Assembly: GCF_018885265.1 (NCBI RefSeq)
Contig: NZ_CP076538.1
Location: 6,732,001 to 6,796,000, forward strand
Direction of reading: 5' to 3'
DNA length: 64,000 nucleotides
Source of the DNA: Amycolatopsis aidingensis
GTDB taxonomy: Bacteria; Actinomycetota; Actinomycetes; Mycobacteriales; Pseudonocardiaceae
Each line of letters begins with the position of its first letter. Position 1 is the stretch's first letter. The notes beneath the pieces are model-generated. The model saw nothing but the letters and a program-made list of their open reading frames with translations, was not told the DNA's origin and searched no databases. The position numbers and the translations under genes are program-made. Below, one piece after another: positions 45,236 through 53,014 of the stretch.

Positions 45236-45670
45236 TCAGCCCTGCTCGTCGCTGGTCCAGTCGGTACCGGAGAAGTCGTCCTCCTCCCACGCGCCGGGCC
45301 GCGGCGGTGGAGGCGCCGGAACGGCCGAGGTGACCGGTGTGGGCCGTGCGGCCGGTGGTCCCTGTGCGGCGACCGGGTCCTCCTCGAAACCGAAGGACTC
45401 ATCCTCCTCGACGGGGCCGGCACGCCGCTTGGCCCAGGCGTTCCCCGGCTCGGCTCTGGCCTGCGGTGCCACGGTCTCTCGCGCCGCGACGGCGGCGAGG
45501 GTCTGTTCGTCCTTCGCCTTGTTCTCCTCGGCCAGCGTGCGCAGCTGGGTCTGCCGCGCCTCATCGTCGGCGAGCATGCGTTCCCGGTCGGCGTGGTACT
45601 GCGCGCGCACCTCGTCCAGGCGCGCGAACGCCCGCTGAAACTGGGAACTCACCCCGCTGCCGTCCACCAC
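45236..45670 (-). CDS. Small acidic protein with DDF-W tail, cassette 2
   Basis: A 144-residue protein of unknown family. The first 75 residues are charged and predicted to form a coiled coil (ARLDEVRAQYHADRERMLAD in part); a Pro-rich linker leads to AWEEDDFSGTDWTSDEQG. It parallels the protein at 37536-38024, which ends DDEDFSNNQW. First gene of the operon; GTG start at 45670 with a second GTG adjacent. Position suggests the operon promoter lies in 45671-45826 together with two repeat copies. Confidence 0.75.
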   Translation of the reverse strand: MVDGSGVSSQFQRAFARLDEVRAQYHADRERMLADDEARQTQLRTLAEENKAKDEQTLAAVAARETVAPQARAEPGNAWAKRRAGPVEEDESFGFEEDPVAAQGPPAARPTPVTSAVPAPPPPRPGAWEEDDFSGTDWTSDEQG

Positions 45671-45769
45671 GTCACTCTCGCTCGGCTACCCATCCGTCGC
45701 ACCCGCATCCGGAATGTACCGGCCGCCCAGCCCCGCCGCAGGCATTCCACCCACCCCGCGGCCCCGGAG

Positions 45770-45827
45770 ACAGCGTTTAGCCCGCTAAACGCACCCTGCG
45801 GGCTACGTTTAGCGGGCTAAACGCACT
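45770..45827. repeat. Dispersed palindromic repeat, two copies
   Basis: Two full copies at 45770-45793 and 45803-45827; in both the half-sites match well (GCGTTTAGC/GCTAAACGC around a two-base centre), among the most symmetric copies in the window. They sit upstream of the type-VII-like operon and downstream of glmM, reaching its stop codon. Confidence 0.85.
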
Positions 45828-47161
45828 CAGGAGGCGGCCGAGACCACTCCGGCGAGACGGTCGGCAGCGGCCTGGGCAGTCTGCTCGGCGGGTGCCTCCA
45901 CCATGACCCGCACCAGCTGCTCAGTGCCTGACGGGCGCAGCAACACCCGCCCTTCCTCTCCGAGCTCGGAAGTCACGGCGTCGACGGCCTCGCGCACCGA
46001 CTGCGATGCCGCCACCGCCGCCTTGTCCGCGACACGGACGTTGACCAGCACCTGCGGCAACCGGCGCATCACGCCGGCGAGCTCCGCGAGCGGCTTTCCG
46101 GTGGCGGCCATCCGGCCCATCAGCCGCAACGCGGTAAGCAGGCCATCGCCCGTGGTGGCGTGACCAGGCAGCACCACATGCCCGGACTGCTCGCCACCGA
46201 GCGAGTAGCCGCCGGCCCGCAGCTCCGCGAGCACGTATCGGTCACCGACAGCCGTGGTGCGCAGGTTCACCCCGTGCTCACGCATGGCGAGGTGCAGCCC
46301 GAGATTGCTCATCACCGTGGTGACCAGAGTGTCGCCAGCCAACTCGCCCGCTTCGGCCATGGCGATGGCGAGCACCGCCATGATCTGGTCGCCATCCACC
46401 AGCTTGCCGTCCGCGTCGACGGCCAAGCAGCGGTCGGCATCGCCGTCATGCGCGATGCCCACGTCGGCGCGGTGCTCGAGCACCGCCGCACAGAGTGCCT
46501 CCGGATGGGTGGAACCGCACCGGTCGTTGATGTTCACCCCGTCAGGCTCCGCGTACACCGCGATCACCTCGGCACCCGCTCGCCGATAGACCTCGGGGGC
46601 TGCGGTGGCAGCCGCCCCGTTGGCGCAGTCCACCACGATGCGCAACCCGTCCAGCGGCTGCGGGCTCGCGGTGCGCAGGTGGTCGAGGTAGTAGTCGAGG
46701 GCTTCCGGGGCGTGGGAGACGCGGCCGATCTCGGCACCAGTGGGCCGTGTAGCGACGTCACCGAGCGCGGCCTCGATCTCGTCCTCGATCCCGTCCGGCA
46801 ACTTGTGCCCGCCCGAACCGAACAGCTTGATGCCGTTATCCGGCATTGGGTTGTGCGATGCGGAGATCATCACACCTAGATCGGCCTCTAGGGCGCCGAC
46901 CAGGTGAGCCACTGCTGGTGTCGGCATCACTCCGAGTAGCCGCACATCGGCCCCGGCCGAAGCCAAACCCGCAGCCACGGCGGCTTCCAACATTTCACCA
47001 CTGGCCCGCGGGTCCCGGCCGACGACCGCAACCGGGCGGTGTGACCGGTCGTGAGCCGCAAGCACCTGGGCGGCACTGGCGGCCACGGACATCGCAAGTT
47101 CCGGCGTGAGCTCGGCGTTGGCGAGACCCCGTACCCCATCGGTACCGAAAAGGCGAGCCAT
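45827..47161 (-). CDS. glmM: Phosphoglucosamine mutase
   Basis: A 444-residue alpha-D-phosphohexomutase converting glucosamine-6-P to glucosamine-1-[16 protein letters not shown] at the start, the phosphoserine loop ISASHNP (Ser102), the metal loop [16 protein letters not shown] sugar-binding loop and [15 protein letters not shown] phosphate-binding loop are all present. It follows rpsI in the same direction as in mycobacteria (Rv3441c). With glmS 11 kb away both steps to UDP-GlcNAc lie in the window. Confidence 0.97.
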   Translation of the reverse strand: MARLFGTDGVRGLANAELTPELAMSVAASAAQVLAAHDRSHRPVAVVGRDPRASGEMLEAAVAAGLASAGADVRLLGVMPTPAVAHLVGALEADLGVMISASHNPMPDNGIKLFGSGGHKLPDGIEDEIEAALGDVATRPTGAEIGRVSHAPEALDYYLDHLRTASPQPLDGLRIVVDCANGAAATAAPEVYRRAGAEVIAVYAEPDGVNINDRCGSTHPEALCAAVLEHRADVGIAHDGDADRCLAVDADGKLVDGDQIMAVLAIAMAEAGELAGDTLVTTVMSNLGLHLAMREHGVNLRTTAVGDRYVLAELRAGGYSLGGEQSGHVVLPGHATTGDGLLTALRLMGRMAATGKPLAELAGVMRRLPQVLVNVRVADKAAVAASQSVREAVDAVTSELGEEGRVLLRPSGTEQLVRVMVEAPAEQTAQAAADRLAGVVSAAS

Positions 47162-47251
47162 CTTTCGTCAGCCTCCTAGTCCGAACAACCCCGATAACCT
47201 AGCGGCCCCGGGAACCAGCCACGACACACCCCTCGAATCCACCCCAACACG

Positions 47252-47307
47252 GTGCGTTTAGCGGGCTAACTGCACCCCGCGGGGTGCAGTTAGCCCGCTA
47301 AACGCAC
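47252..47307. repeat. Perfect 56-bp palindrome made of two inverted repeat copies
   Basis: Two copies of the dispersed repeat in opposite orientation meet at CCCCG|CGGGG, giving two 28-base arms with no mismatch and no loop. It lies between the rpsI terminator and the glmM start (47161). It would form a cruciform in DNA or a strong hairpin in RNA. Confidence 0.95.
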
Positions 47308-47339
47308 TTCTCGGCAGGGTGGGGGTGGGCACACAGCAC

Positions 47340-47374
47340 GGAAGCGCCCATCCGAAGGACGGACGGGCGCTTCC
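47340..47374. terminator. Terminator hairpin downstream of rpsI
   Basis: A 15-bp stem with one wobble position (GGAAGCGCCCATCCG with CGGACGGGCGCTTCC) and a 5-base loop, 20 bp after the rpsI stop codon. Confidence 0.85.
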
Positions 47375-47393
47375 GGTGGTTGCTTCGGCGCGA

Positions 47394-47879
47394 TCAGCGC
47401 TTGCTGTACTGCGGCGCCTTGCGGGCCTTCTTGAGGCCGTACTTCTTCCGCTCGGTGGACCGGGCGTCCCGGGTGAGGAAGCCAGCCTTCTTCAGCACCG
47501 CGCGGTCGTCCCCGTCGACCTCGACCAGGGCCCTGGCGATCGCCAGGCGCAGCGCGCCCGCCTGACCGGAGGGACCTCCGCCACGCAGGGTGCCCAGGAT
47601 GTCGAAGGACTCGGGCTTCTCGACAGCCACCAGCGGCTCCTTGATCAGCTGCTGGTGCACCTTGTTCGGGAAGTACTGCTCGAGGCTCTTGCCATTCAGC
47701 TTGAACTCGCCCGTACCCGGGACGAGCCGCACCCTGGCCACCGCCTCCTTACGCCGTCCGACGGTCTGCGCTGCGCCACCGGCAGCGCGCGACGGCTTGG
47801 GGGCTGCCGGCGTCTCGCTGGTCACGACCGCCTCGACGGCCTCGGTCTCGGTGCTGGTCACAGACTGTTCCTCACTCAC
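47394..47879 (-). CDS. rpsI: 30S ribosomal protein S9
   Basis: A 161-residue S9 with a low-complexity Thr/Ala/Glu N-terminal extension (about 30 residues, also found in mycobacterial S9) before the conserved [17 protein letters not shown] core, [18 protein letters not shown], and the tRNA-contacting end [16 protein letters not shown]. Its GTG start overlaps the rplM stop by four bases. Followed by a terminator. Confidence 0.98.
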   Translation of the reverse strand: MSEEQSVTSTETEAVEAVVTSETPAAPKPSRAAGGAAQTVGRRKEAVARVRLVPGTGEFKLNGKSLEQYFPNKVHQQLIKEPLVAVEKPESFDILGTLRGGGPSGQAGALRLAIARALVEVDGDDRAVLKKAGFLTRDARSTERKKYGLKKARKAPQYSKR

Positions 47880-48328
47880 TTGGTCACCTGGGCAACCTTG
47901 GCGATCTCGTGCTGCTTCGGCTGCTGCGCCGCGTGCGGGTGCTCGGGGCCCGCGTACACCTTGAGCTTCTTCGCCTGGGCGCGGCCGAGCTTGTTCTTCG
48001 GCAGCATGCCCTTGACGACCTTCTCGAGCAGCCGCTCCGGGCGGGTGTCGAGCAGCTCACCGAAGGACCGCTTACGCAGCCCACCGGGGTAGCCGCTGTG
48101 CCGGTAGGCGAACTTCTCATCACGCTTGTGACCGGTGAGCGCCACCTTCTCGGCGTTGACGATGATGACGAAATCACCAGTGTCCACGTGCGGAGCGTAG
48201 GTCGGCTTGTGCTTGCCGCGCAGCAGCGTGGCGACCTCGGTCGCGAGCCGGCCGAGCACGACATCCTCGGCGTCGATCACGTGCCAGGCACGGGTGATGT
48301 CGCCGGGCTTAGGACTGTACGTGGGCAA
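47876..48328 (-). CDS. rplM: 50S ribosomal protein L13
   Basis: A 150-residue L13 with [43 protein letters not shown] and [21 protein letters not shown]. The start codon at 48328 is TTG (PTYSPKPGD follows), which aligns with family starts; no better alternative is in frame. First gene of the rplM-rpsI operon; the promoter should lie in the 184-bp divergent gap to the lipoprotein gene. Confidence 0.97.
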   Translation of the reverse strand: MPTYSPKPGDITRAWHVIDAEDVVLGRLATEVATLLRGKHKPTYAPHVDTGDFVIIVNAEKVALTGHKRDEKFAYRHSGYPGGLRKRSFGELLDTRPERLLEKVVKGMLPKNKLGRAQAKKLKVYAGPEHPHAAQQPKQHEIAKVAQVTK

Positions 48329-48512
48329 GGGTCTACCTCGTCGTCAACATTGCTTGTGGGTTCCGTGCGGGCCTGGCGCATACGGCTGGTGCGCGCACAA
48401 CAGCTTACGAAGATACCCGCTCGGCCCGGAGAGGGTGAAAGCGGGGTCCGGGAGCGCACAACCATACTAGTGTCCCGACCGGATTGACCGCATTTCGAAC
48501 CCTGGGGCCTCG

Positions 48513-49427
48513 ATGACCGTCCGAACGATGCCACGCAGGCGCCGCCACCGGCTGGCCGGTGCCGCTGCCTGCCTCGTGCTCACCGGTAGCGCGGCCACCG
48601 GCTGCGGCAGCGAACTGGCGGTCACCGCGGTCGCCGACGGTGACGACGCGGCGACCTACGTCAACGCCAAGTTCGCCGACACCCTGAAGACACTCAGCGA
48701 GGACTTCCAGGGGACCGAGGACCGGGCCAGCACGACCGACAAGTACGCCAGAGTCGACGACCAGTGGATGGACTCCACCATCACCGCTGTGCAGGTCGGC
48801 AGGCCGCCGGCCCGGCTGTCCAAGAACCACTCGAACAAGGATTCGACGGAGTACCTCGACGTCTTCCACCCCGCGGGCAGTCCGGTGGAGTATCTCCTGC
48901 TGGGTCCGGCCTACGAGAGCCTGGCGCCCACCCCATGGGTGTCCACCCCACATACGGGCGGCCAGTACGGTCCGTGCGCGTGGGAGGGCTACCGGGACGT
49001 CTGTGCGATGCTGAACGCGGTCGGCCAGGCGGTGGAGCAGGGCGGCGCGACGAAGCAGGCGAAGAGCCTCCCCGGCGGCGCCACCGAGCTGATCGCCGAG
49101 ATTCCGCTACGGATCTTCCTGGAGAACCGGGTGATCATCTTCCCGGACCGGCTGCTGAAGAAGGTCACCGAGGAGATGAAGTCCGAGACGATCGATACCC
49201 GGATCGAGCTGGACGGCGCGGGCAAACTCAGGACGATCGAGATGAACGGCACCATCACCGGCGAGTCCCGGTTCGAGGTACGGATGAAGTACCAGGTCCA
49301 GCAGGAGCAGCCGACCGAGACCGATCTGCCGAAGGTGCCGGCGAGGGACGAGGTCACGGCGCTGTCGGACCGGGCCGCGGTGCGGGACTTCTACGACCGC
49401 ATGGGCGAGTTGCAGGAGGGCGGTTGA
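48513..49427 (+). CDS. Putative lipoprotein
   Basis: A 304-residue exported protein. A twin-basic N-terminus and hydrophobic stretch end in TGSAATGCGSE, a plausible lipobox with Cys31 as the lipidated residue. The mature part is soluble and charged (EYLDVFHPAGSPVEYLLLG, RMKYQVQQEQPTETD). No named family is recognised. It stands between rplM and the ESX-4 genes and is followed by a DUF4333 protein 52 bp downstream, so the pair is likely an accessory of the secretion locus; that is inferred from position only. Confidence 0.8.
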   Translation: MTVRTMPRRRRHRLAGAAACLVLTGSAATGCGSELAVTAVADGDDAATYVNAKFADTLKTLSEDFQGTEDRASTTDKYARVDDQWMDSTITAVQVGRPPARLSKNHSNKDSTEYLDVFHPAGSPVEYLLLGPAYESLAPTPWVSTPHTGGQYGPCAWEGYRDVCAMLNAVGQAVEQGGATKQAKSLPGGATELIAEIPLRIFLENRVIIFPDRLLKKVTEEMKSETIDTRIELDGAGKLRTIEMNGTITGESRFEVRMKYQVQQEQPTETDLPKVPARDEVTALSDRAAVRDFYDRMGELQEGG

Positions 49428-49479
49428 CCGGGCATCCAGAGCCCGCGACACCGGACCGCGACGACAAAGGTGAGCCTCG

Positions 49480-49977
49480 ATGACCCAACCGCCCAACCAG
49501 CAACCCGGCTGGTGGCAGCCGCCGAATCCACCGCCACCGGGACCGCCCGCGCACCCCGGCCAGTCCGGTCAGTACGGCGCGGGGTTCGCGGCACAGTACG
49601 GCGGCTTCGGCGCGTTCGGTGAACAGGCCTCGGTACCACCGGGCGGGAAGGGCCGGCGATCGAAACGGCCGCTGCTGATCACCGCAGTCACGGTGGTCGT
49701 CCTCGCCGCGGGGGTGGTCACCGCGTGGTTGCTCGGCGCGTTCCGTGGCATGGTCACCGACGTCCTCGAACAGGACTCCTTGCAGGACGGCGTGCTGGCC
49801 GTACTGCGGGACAGCTACGGCGAGCAGGACGTGCAGAACGCGCGGTGCCCCGCGGACCAGCCTGCGACCAACGGGACGACCTTCGAATGCACTGTGGACG
49901 TCGCGGGCCAGCAGAAGACCGTCTCCGTTCGCGTGCTGAACGACCAGCCGGAGGTCGAGGTCGGCATGCCGCGCTGA
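49480..49977 (+). CDS. DUF4333-type membrane protein
   Basis: A 165-residue protein with a Pro/Gln/Gly-rich cytoplasmic head (PPNQQPGWWQPPNPPPPGPP), one membrane helix at about 65-88, and an outside domain with the two Cys in ARCPADQ and TFECTVDVAG followed by VSVRV, typical of DUF4333. The function of the family is unknown. Shares the transcript with the lipoprotein and ends before a 15-bp hairpin that also ends esxT. Confidence 0.85.
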   Translation: MTQPPNQQPGWWQPPNPPPPGPPAHPGQSGQYGAGFAAQYGGFGAFGEQASVPPGGKGRRSKRPLLITAVTVVVLAAGVVTAWLLGAFRGMVTDVLEQDSLQDGVLAVLRDSYGEQDVQNARCPADQPATNGTTFECTVDVAGQQKTVSVRVLNDQPEVEVGMPR

Positions 49978-50005
49978 ATGCGCGACATCGACACTGTCCA
50001 CAAAG

Positions 50006-50040
50006 CTGTGCCCCGGCGCCACGATGGCGCCGGGGCACAG
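50006..50040. terminator. Bidirectional terminator hairpin
   Basis: A perfect 15-bp inverted repeat (CTGTGCCCCGGCGCC with its complement) and a 5-base loop between the DUF4333 gene and the convergent esxT. Confidence 0.9.
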
Positions 50041-50064
50041 TACTGACGGCAGTGCCGGAGTGGC

Positions 50065-50349
50065 TCAGAACATCTTCGTGACGCCGGACTCCGTGCCCTG
50101 GTAGCCGTCGGCGATCTGGGGCAGCACGGCCGCGATCTGCGCCAGCAGCTGCTTCATGTCCTCGAAGGACTGGTCCCAGTTCTTCTGCAGCTCGAGGTAG
50201 GCGACCTGGGCGTCACCTTCCCAGGTGTTGACCAGCGGGTTCAGCTTCGACTTGAGGTCCTCGAACAGCGAACCCAGCTCGCCGCCGGTCTTGTTGCAGT
50301 CCTCGGCCGCGGTGTTGATGGTGTTGTAATCAACAAGAATCTCGGACAT
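50065..50349 (-). CDS. esxT: WXG100 protein EsxT (ESX-4)
   Basis: A 94-residue helical-hairpin WXG100 protein with W43-E-G at the turn. It pairs with the EsxU-like protein encoded 60 bp upstream as a secreted heterodimer. Order esxU-esxT downstream of an Rv3446c-family gene and eccC matches the mycobacterial ESX-4 locus (Rv3445c-Rv3444c). ATG start. Confidence 0.93.
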   Translation of the reverse strand: MSEILVDYNTINTAAEDCNKTGGELGSLFEDLKSKLNPLVNTWEGDAQVAYLELQKNWDQSFEDMKQLLAQIAAVLPQIADGYQGTESGVTKMF

Positions 50350-50409
50350 GTCACCCTCCGTTTAGCGAGTAAAAGTGCGTGTGTGTTTCCGGAAAGAACA
50401 GAGTCAGGC

Positions 50410-50727
50410 TCACAGGCCTTCGAGGCCGCGGGACGCGCTCTGCACGGCGTCCAGCTGGGCCTGCTCCGCGGCCTCGTACTGGCTACCGGCCTGCTGGAGC
50501 AGCTCACCGATGCCCTGCAGCGACTCGTACATCTTCCGGGAGTTCTCGTCGAAGCGCATCATCACGTTGTTGAAGGCCTCGGCCGCCTTGCCGGACCAGC
50601 CGGCACGGGTCGCCTCGATGTTGTCCCGCAGGGTGTTCAGGTTCTGCACCATCGCGTTCTTGACGTCGGTGACGTCCTTCTCCGCCTGGGTGAACTGCGT
50701 GACATCGCCCTTAAAACCGCCTGCCAT
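50410..50727 (-). CDS. esxU: WXG100 protein EsxU (ESX-4)
   Basis: A 105-residue WXG100 protein with W44-S-G at the helical turn. The C-terminal QYEAAEQ fits the YxxxD/E export signal of type VII substrates, so this member would carry the secretion signal for the dimer. First gene of the esxU-esxT pair; the 295-bp region upstream should hold its promoter. Confidence 0.93.
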   Translation of the reverse strand: MAGGFKGDVTQFTQAEKDVTDVKNAMVQNLNTLRDNIEATRAGWSGKAAEAFNNVMMRFDENSRKMYESLQGIGELLQQAGSQYEAAEQAQLDAVQSASRGLEGL

Positions 50728-51022
50728 TGGGAGTGACCCCCTTCATTGGTGGTTGCCATGGTTCGTTTGTTCGTGCCTACGACGGAGACCCTGCCATGGT
50801 TGGTTCCGCGCTGTCGCCGTTTCCCCGCAAGTAGTTGCTAGCGTGAACGCGACCCGATGGAACCGCGCAGCACCAGCCGTCCCAGCAGTCACACCGGGAC
50901 CCGTCCCGGCGCATCGAATGCCTTTGCACGGCAACAGGTCCACGACTCTTCGGCCCGTCATCGCGGGACGTTCGCGGGTGCGAAGGCTTCACTTAACATC
51001 ACTCGATGGAGTGGACTCGGTA
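50728..51022. other. Non-coding interval upstream of esxU
   Basis: About 295 bp without a supported gene. A 6-bp stem hairpin CCGGGA-CCCG-TCCCGG at 50894-50909 could end the transcript of the Hsp70-like gene. A convincing promoter for esxU could not be picked by eye. No copy of the dispersed repeat is present. Confidence 0.5.
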
Positions 51023-52924
51023 CTATTCGACGATCTCCAGAGTGCGCACGATCTGTTCGCAGGCGGGCGCGACTCGCTCTGGAACGCGAGCCCGCTGGCA
51101 ACCCACGCTGATCTGCGTCGTGCCCTGCACCAGCACGTACCAGTCCACCGTGGCCGCCGGTTTGACCTGCTGGTAATAGACGAGGTCCCGGCCGGCGTAT
51201 TGATGGTCAGGGTCGAACGTCGGGTAGTCGAACCGGGTCTCGGCCTCGATCTGCTCCCGCAACTCGCGAACCAGGCGGTCGTGCTCGGCGACGCCGTCAT
51301 AGGAGAGTACGAACTCCTGGACCGACACGAGGTCGTCGCCCTCTTCCGCGTCGGAGGGCTTGACCACCACCTGCCGCCTGGCCACGTCGTCCTCGGTCTG
51401 GGTCCATGCGGACGGAGCCGTGAACCGGTAGTTGTACTGCGCGAAGGTGCGGCCCTGCGGTTCCCGCTCACCCTGGTCGAGCAGGAACAACAGCCCGGCC
51501 AGCACGACCGCCGCCAGCGCGATCGCGCCGCCCACCAGCCAGAACATGCGGCGTCGCCGGGGTGCTTGCGCTCGCTGGCCCTGGGCGGGCTGGGGCACGG
51601 CCGGCTGTCCCCGTGCCGGCGACTGCGGGGGCGCCACCCCCTGCCGAGGCGGCGCCGGTCTGCCCTGGCGTGGCGGTGGTGGCGGCGGGCGGTGCGGGAG
51701 ATCCCGTGGCCCGACGACATCGGTCCGCTGGTCGGCGGGCGGCCGGGGGGTTCCGGGCCGGACGCCGGCAGCCCCAGCCAGCGCGCCGGTGCGGTCCGGA
51801 TCGACCTGCACCGCCCGTAACGCACCGCGGGCGACGACGGTCTCCGGCTGGTCCAGTGTGGTCGGCACCACCCCGGTCCGCTCGTGGACCAGCCGGGACA
51901 CCATCGGGATCCGGCTCGAACCGCCGACCAGGAAGATGGCCGTAAGCTGGCGTGGCCGCAGCCCCGCTGCCTCGATTGTGGCGGAGGTGAGCTCGACCGC
52001 GGCGCCCAGCGGGGTCGCGACGAGACGCTCAAGATCTTCCCTGGTCACATGCGCGTCCGCGAACGGCGGTGGCATCGGCACATCGGTGTAGGCATGCCGG
52101 GAGAGAGTCTCCTTGGCGCCCCGCACGTCCTGGCGCAGCACCCGCCTGCGTCGGCGGTCGGTGAGCTCGCGCCCCTCGACCAGCTGCCGCCATGCCTTGG
52201 GGTCGGCAGCCGAGACAAGGGAACCCACGTGCTCGAGCAAGGCCTGGTCGATGTCGGCACCGCCGAAGCTGGGGTCACCCCGGGTGGCGAGCACCCGGAA
52301 CCCGCCCCGCCGGGTTCCGGGCCCGGTGTCCGGCAGCCTGCGCACGACGCTGGCGTCGACGGTGCCGCCCCCGAGGTCGAGCACGGCGATGGTGTCTCCG
52401 ACCTGGCCGCTGAACTCGACGGTGCGGTCCTGGTTGACCTCGGTGGAGGCGTAGGTCGCGGCGTGGAACACGGCGGCGGCCACCGGCTCCGGCACCAGCG
52501 CGACCTCGTGCGCCAACCGCCCCGCGGCCTGCCGTAGCAACCGGGTGCGCACGGCGCCCCAGTCCGCCGGGTGGGTGAGCACCAGCAAATCGACCTCGGC
52601 CCCGCCGGCCAGCCTGCGCGCCTCCCCGACGGCGCGAGCCAGTACCGCGCGCACGACGTCCAGCACCCGCAACACCGTGTCGCCGAGCAGCAACTCGCCC
52701 TCGTCGATCCGGCGCTTGGGGTTCGGCTCGAACCTGGAGGGGTCGACCGCGGCCTGCCGCTCGGCTTCCTGCCCGACGAACAGCGTGCCGTCCTGGGCGG
52801 CGTACACCGCCGAGGAGAGCAGCGGCTGCCCGTCGACCACCACCACCTGTGGCTCCCGGCCGTTCACCGAGGCGACCACGCAGGTGCTCGAGGTTCCGAA
52901 GTCCACCGCCACCCGCAAGGTCAC
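51023..52924 (-). CDS. Rv3446c-family type VII secretion-associated protein with Hsp70-like domain
   Basis: A 633-residue membrane protein. Residues 1-375 form an Hsp70/actin-type ATPase domain: VAVDFGTSSTCVVASV (phosphate 1), VLDLGGGTVDASVV (phosphate 2), FLVGGSSRIPMVSRLV (adenosine motif). A Pro/Arg/Gln-rich linker (about 395-465) leads to one membrane helix (about 473-495) and an outside C-terminal domain similar to the ESX-associated Rv3446c C-terminal family (AQYNYRFTAPSAWTQTEDD, ISVGCQRAR). It lies between eccC and esxU as Rv3446c does. Role in secretion unproven; it may help folding or assembly. Confidence 0.9.
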   Translation of the reverse strand: MTLRVAVDFGTSSTCVVASVNGREPQVVVVDGQPLLSSAVYAAQDGTLFVGQEAERQAAVDPSRFEPNPKRRIDEGELLLGDTVLRVLDVVRAVLARAVGEARRLAGGAEVDLLVLTHPADWGAVRTRLLRQAAGRLAHEVALVPEPVAAAVFHAATYASTEVNQDRTVEFSGQVGDTIAVLDLGGGTVDASVVRRLPDTGPGTRRGGFRVLATRGDPSFGGADIDQALLEHVGSLVSAADPKAWRQLVEGRELTDRRRRRVLRQDVRGAKETLSRHAYTDVPMPPPFADAHVTREDLERLVATPLGAAVELTSATIEAAGLRPRQLTAIFLVGGSSRIPMVSRLVHERTGVVPTTLDQPETVVARGALRAVQVDPDRTGALAGAAGVRPGTPRPPADQRTDVVGPRDLPHRPPPPPPRQGRPAPPRQGVAPPQSPARGQPAVPQPAQGQRAQAPRRRRMFWLVGGAIALAAVVLAGLLFLLDQGEREPQGRTFAQYNYRFTAPSAWTQTEDDVARRQVVVKPSDAEEGDDLVSVQEFVLSYDGVAEHDRLVRELREQIEAETRFDYPTFDPDHQYAGRDLVYYQQVKPAATVDWYVLVQGTTQISVGCQRARVPERVAPACEQIVRTLEIVE

Positions 52925-52980
52925 CCGTCGCTCCTGCTCGCCATGCCGTCGTGCGCCACCGTGCCCGCTCCTGCCGGGCG

Positions 52981-53004
52981 CTACGGTTAGCCCGCTAAAC
53001 GTAG
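52981..53004. repeat. Dispersed palindromic repeat, one copy
   Basis: CTACGGTTAGCCCGCTAAACGTAG, with fairly symmetric half-sites, between eccC4 and the Rv3446c-family gene. Confidence 0.8.
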
Positions 53005-53014
53005 CGCCCGGGGG

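Noticed and set aside
45178..45564. A minus-strand 128-codon frame overlapping two cassette-2 genes
   Set aside because: It is an alternative frame of the acidic protein gene; no motif and poor fit with the gene spacing.
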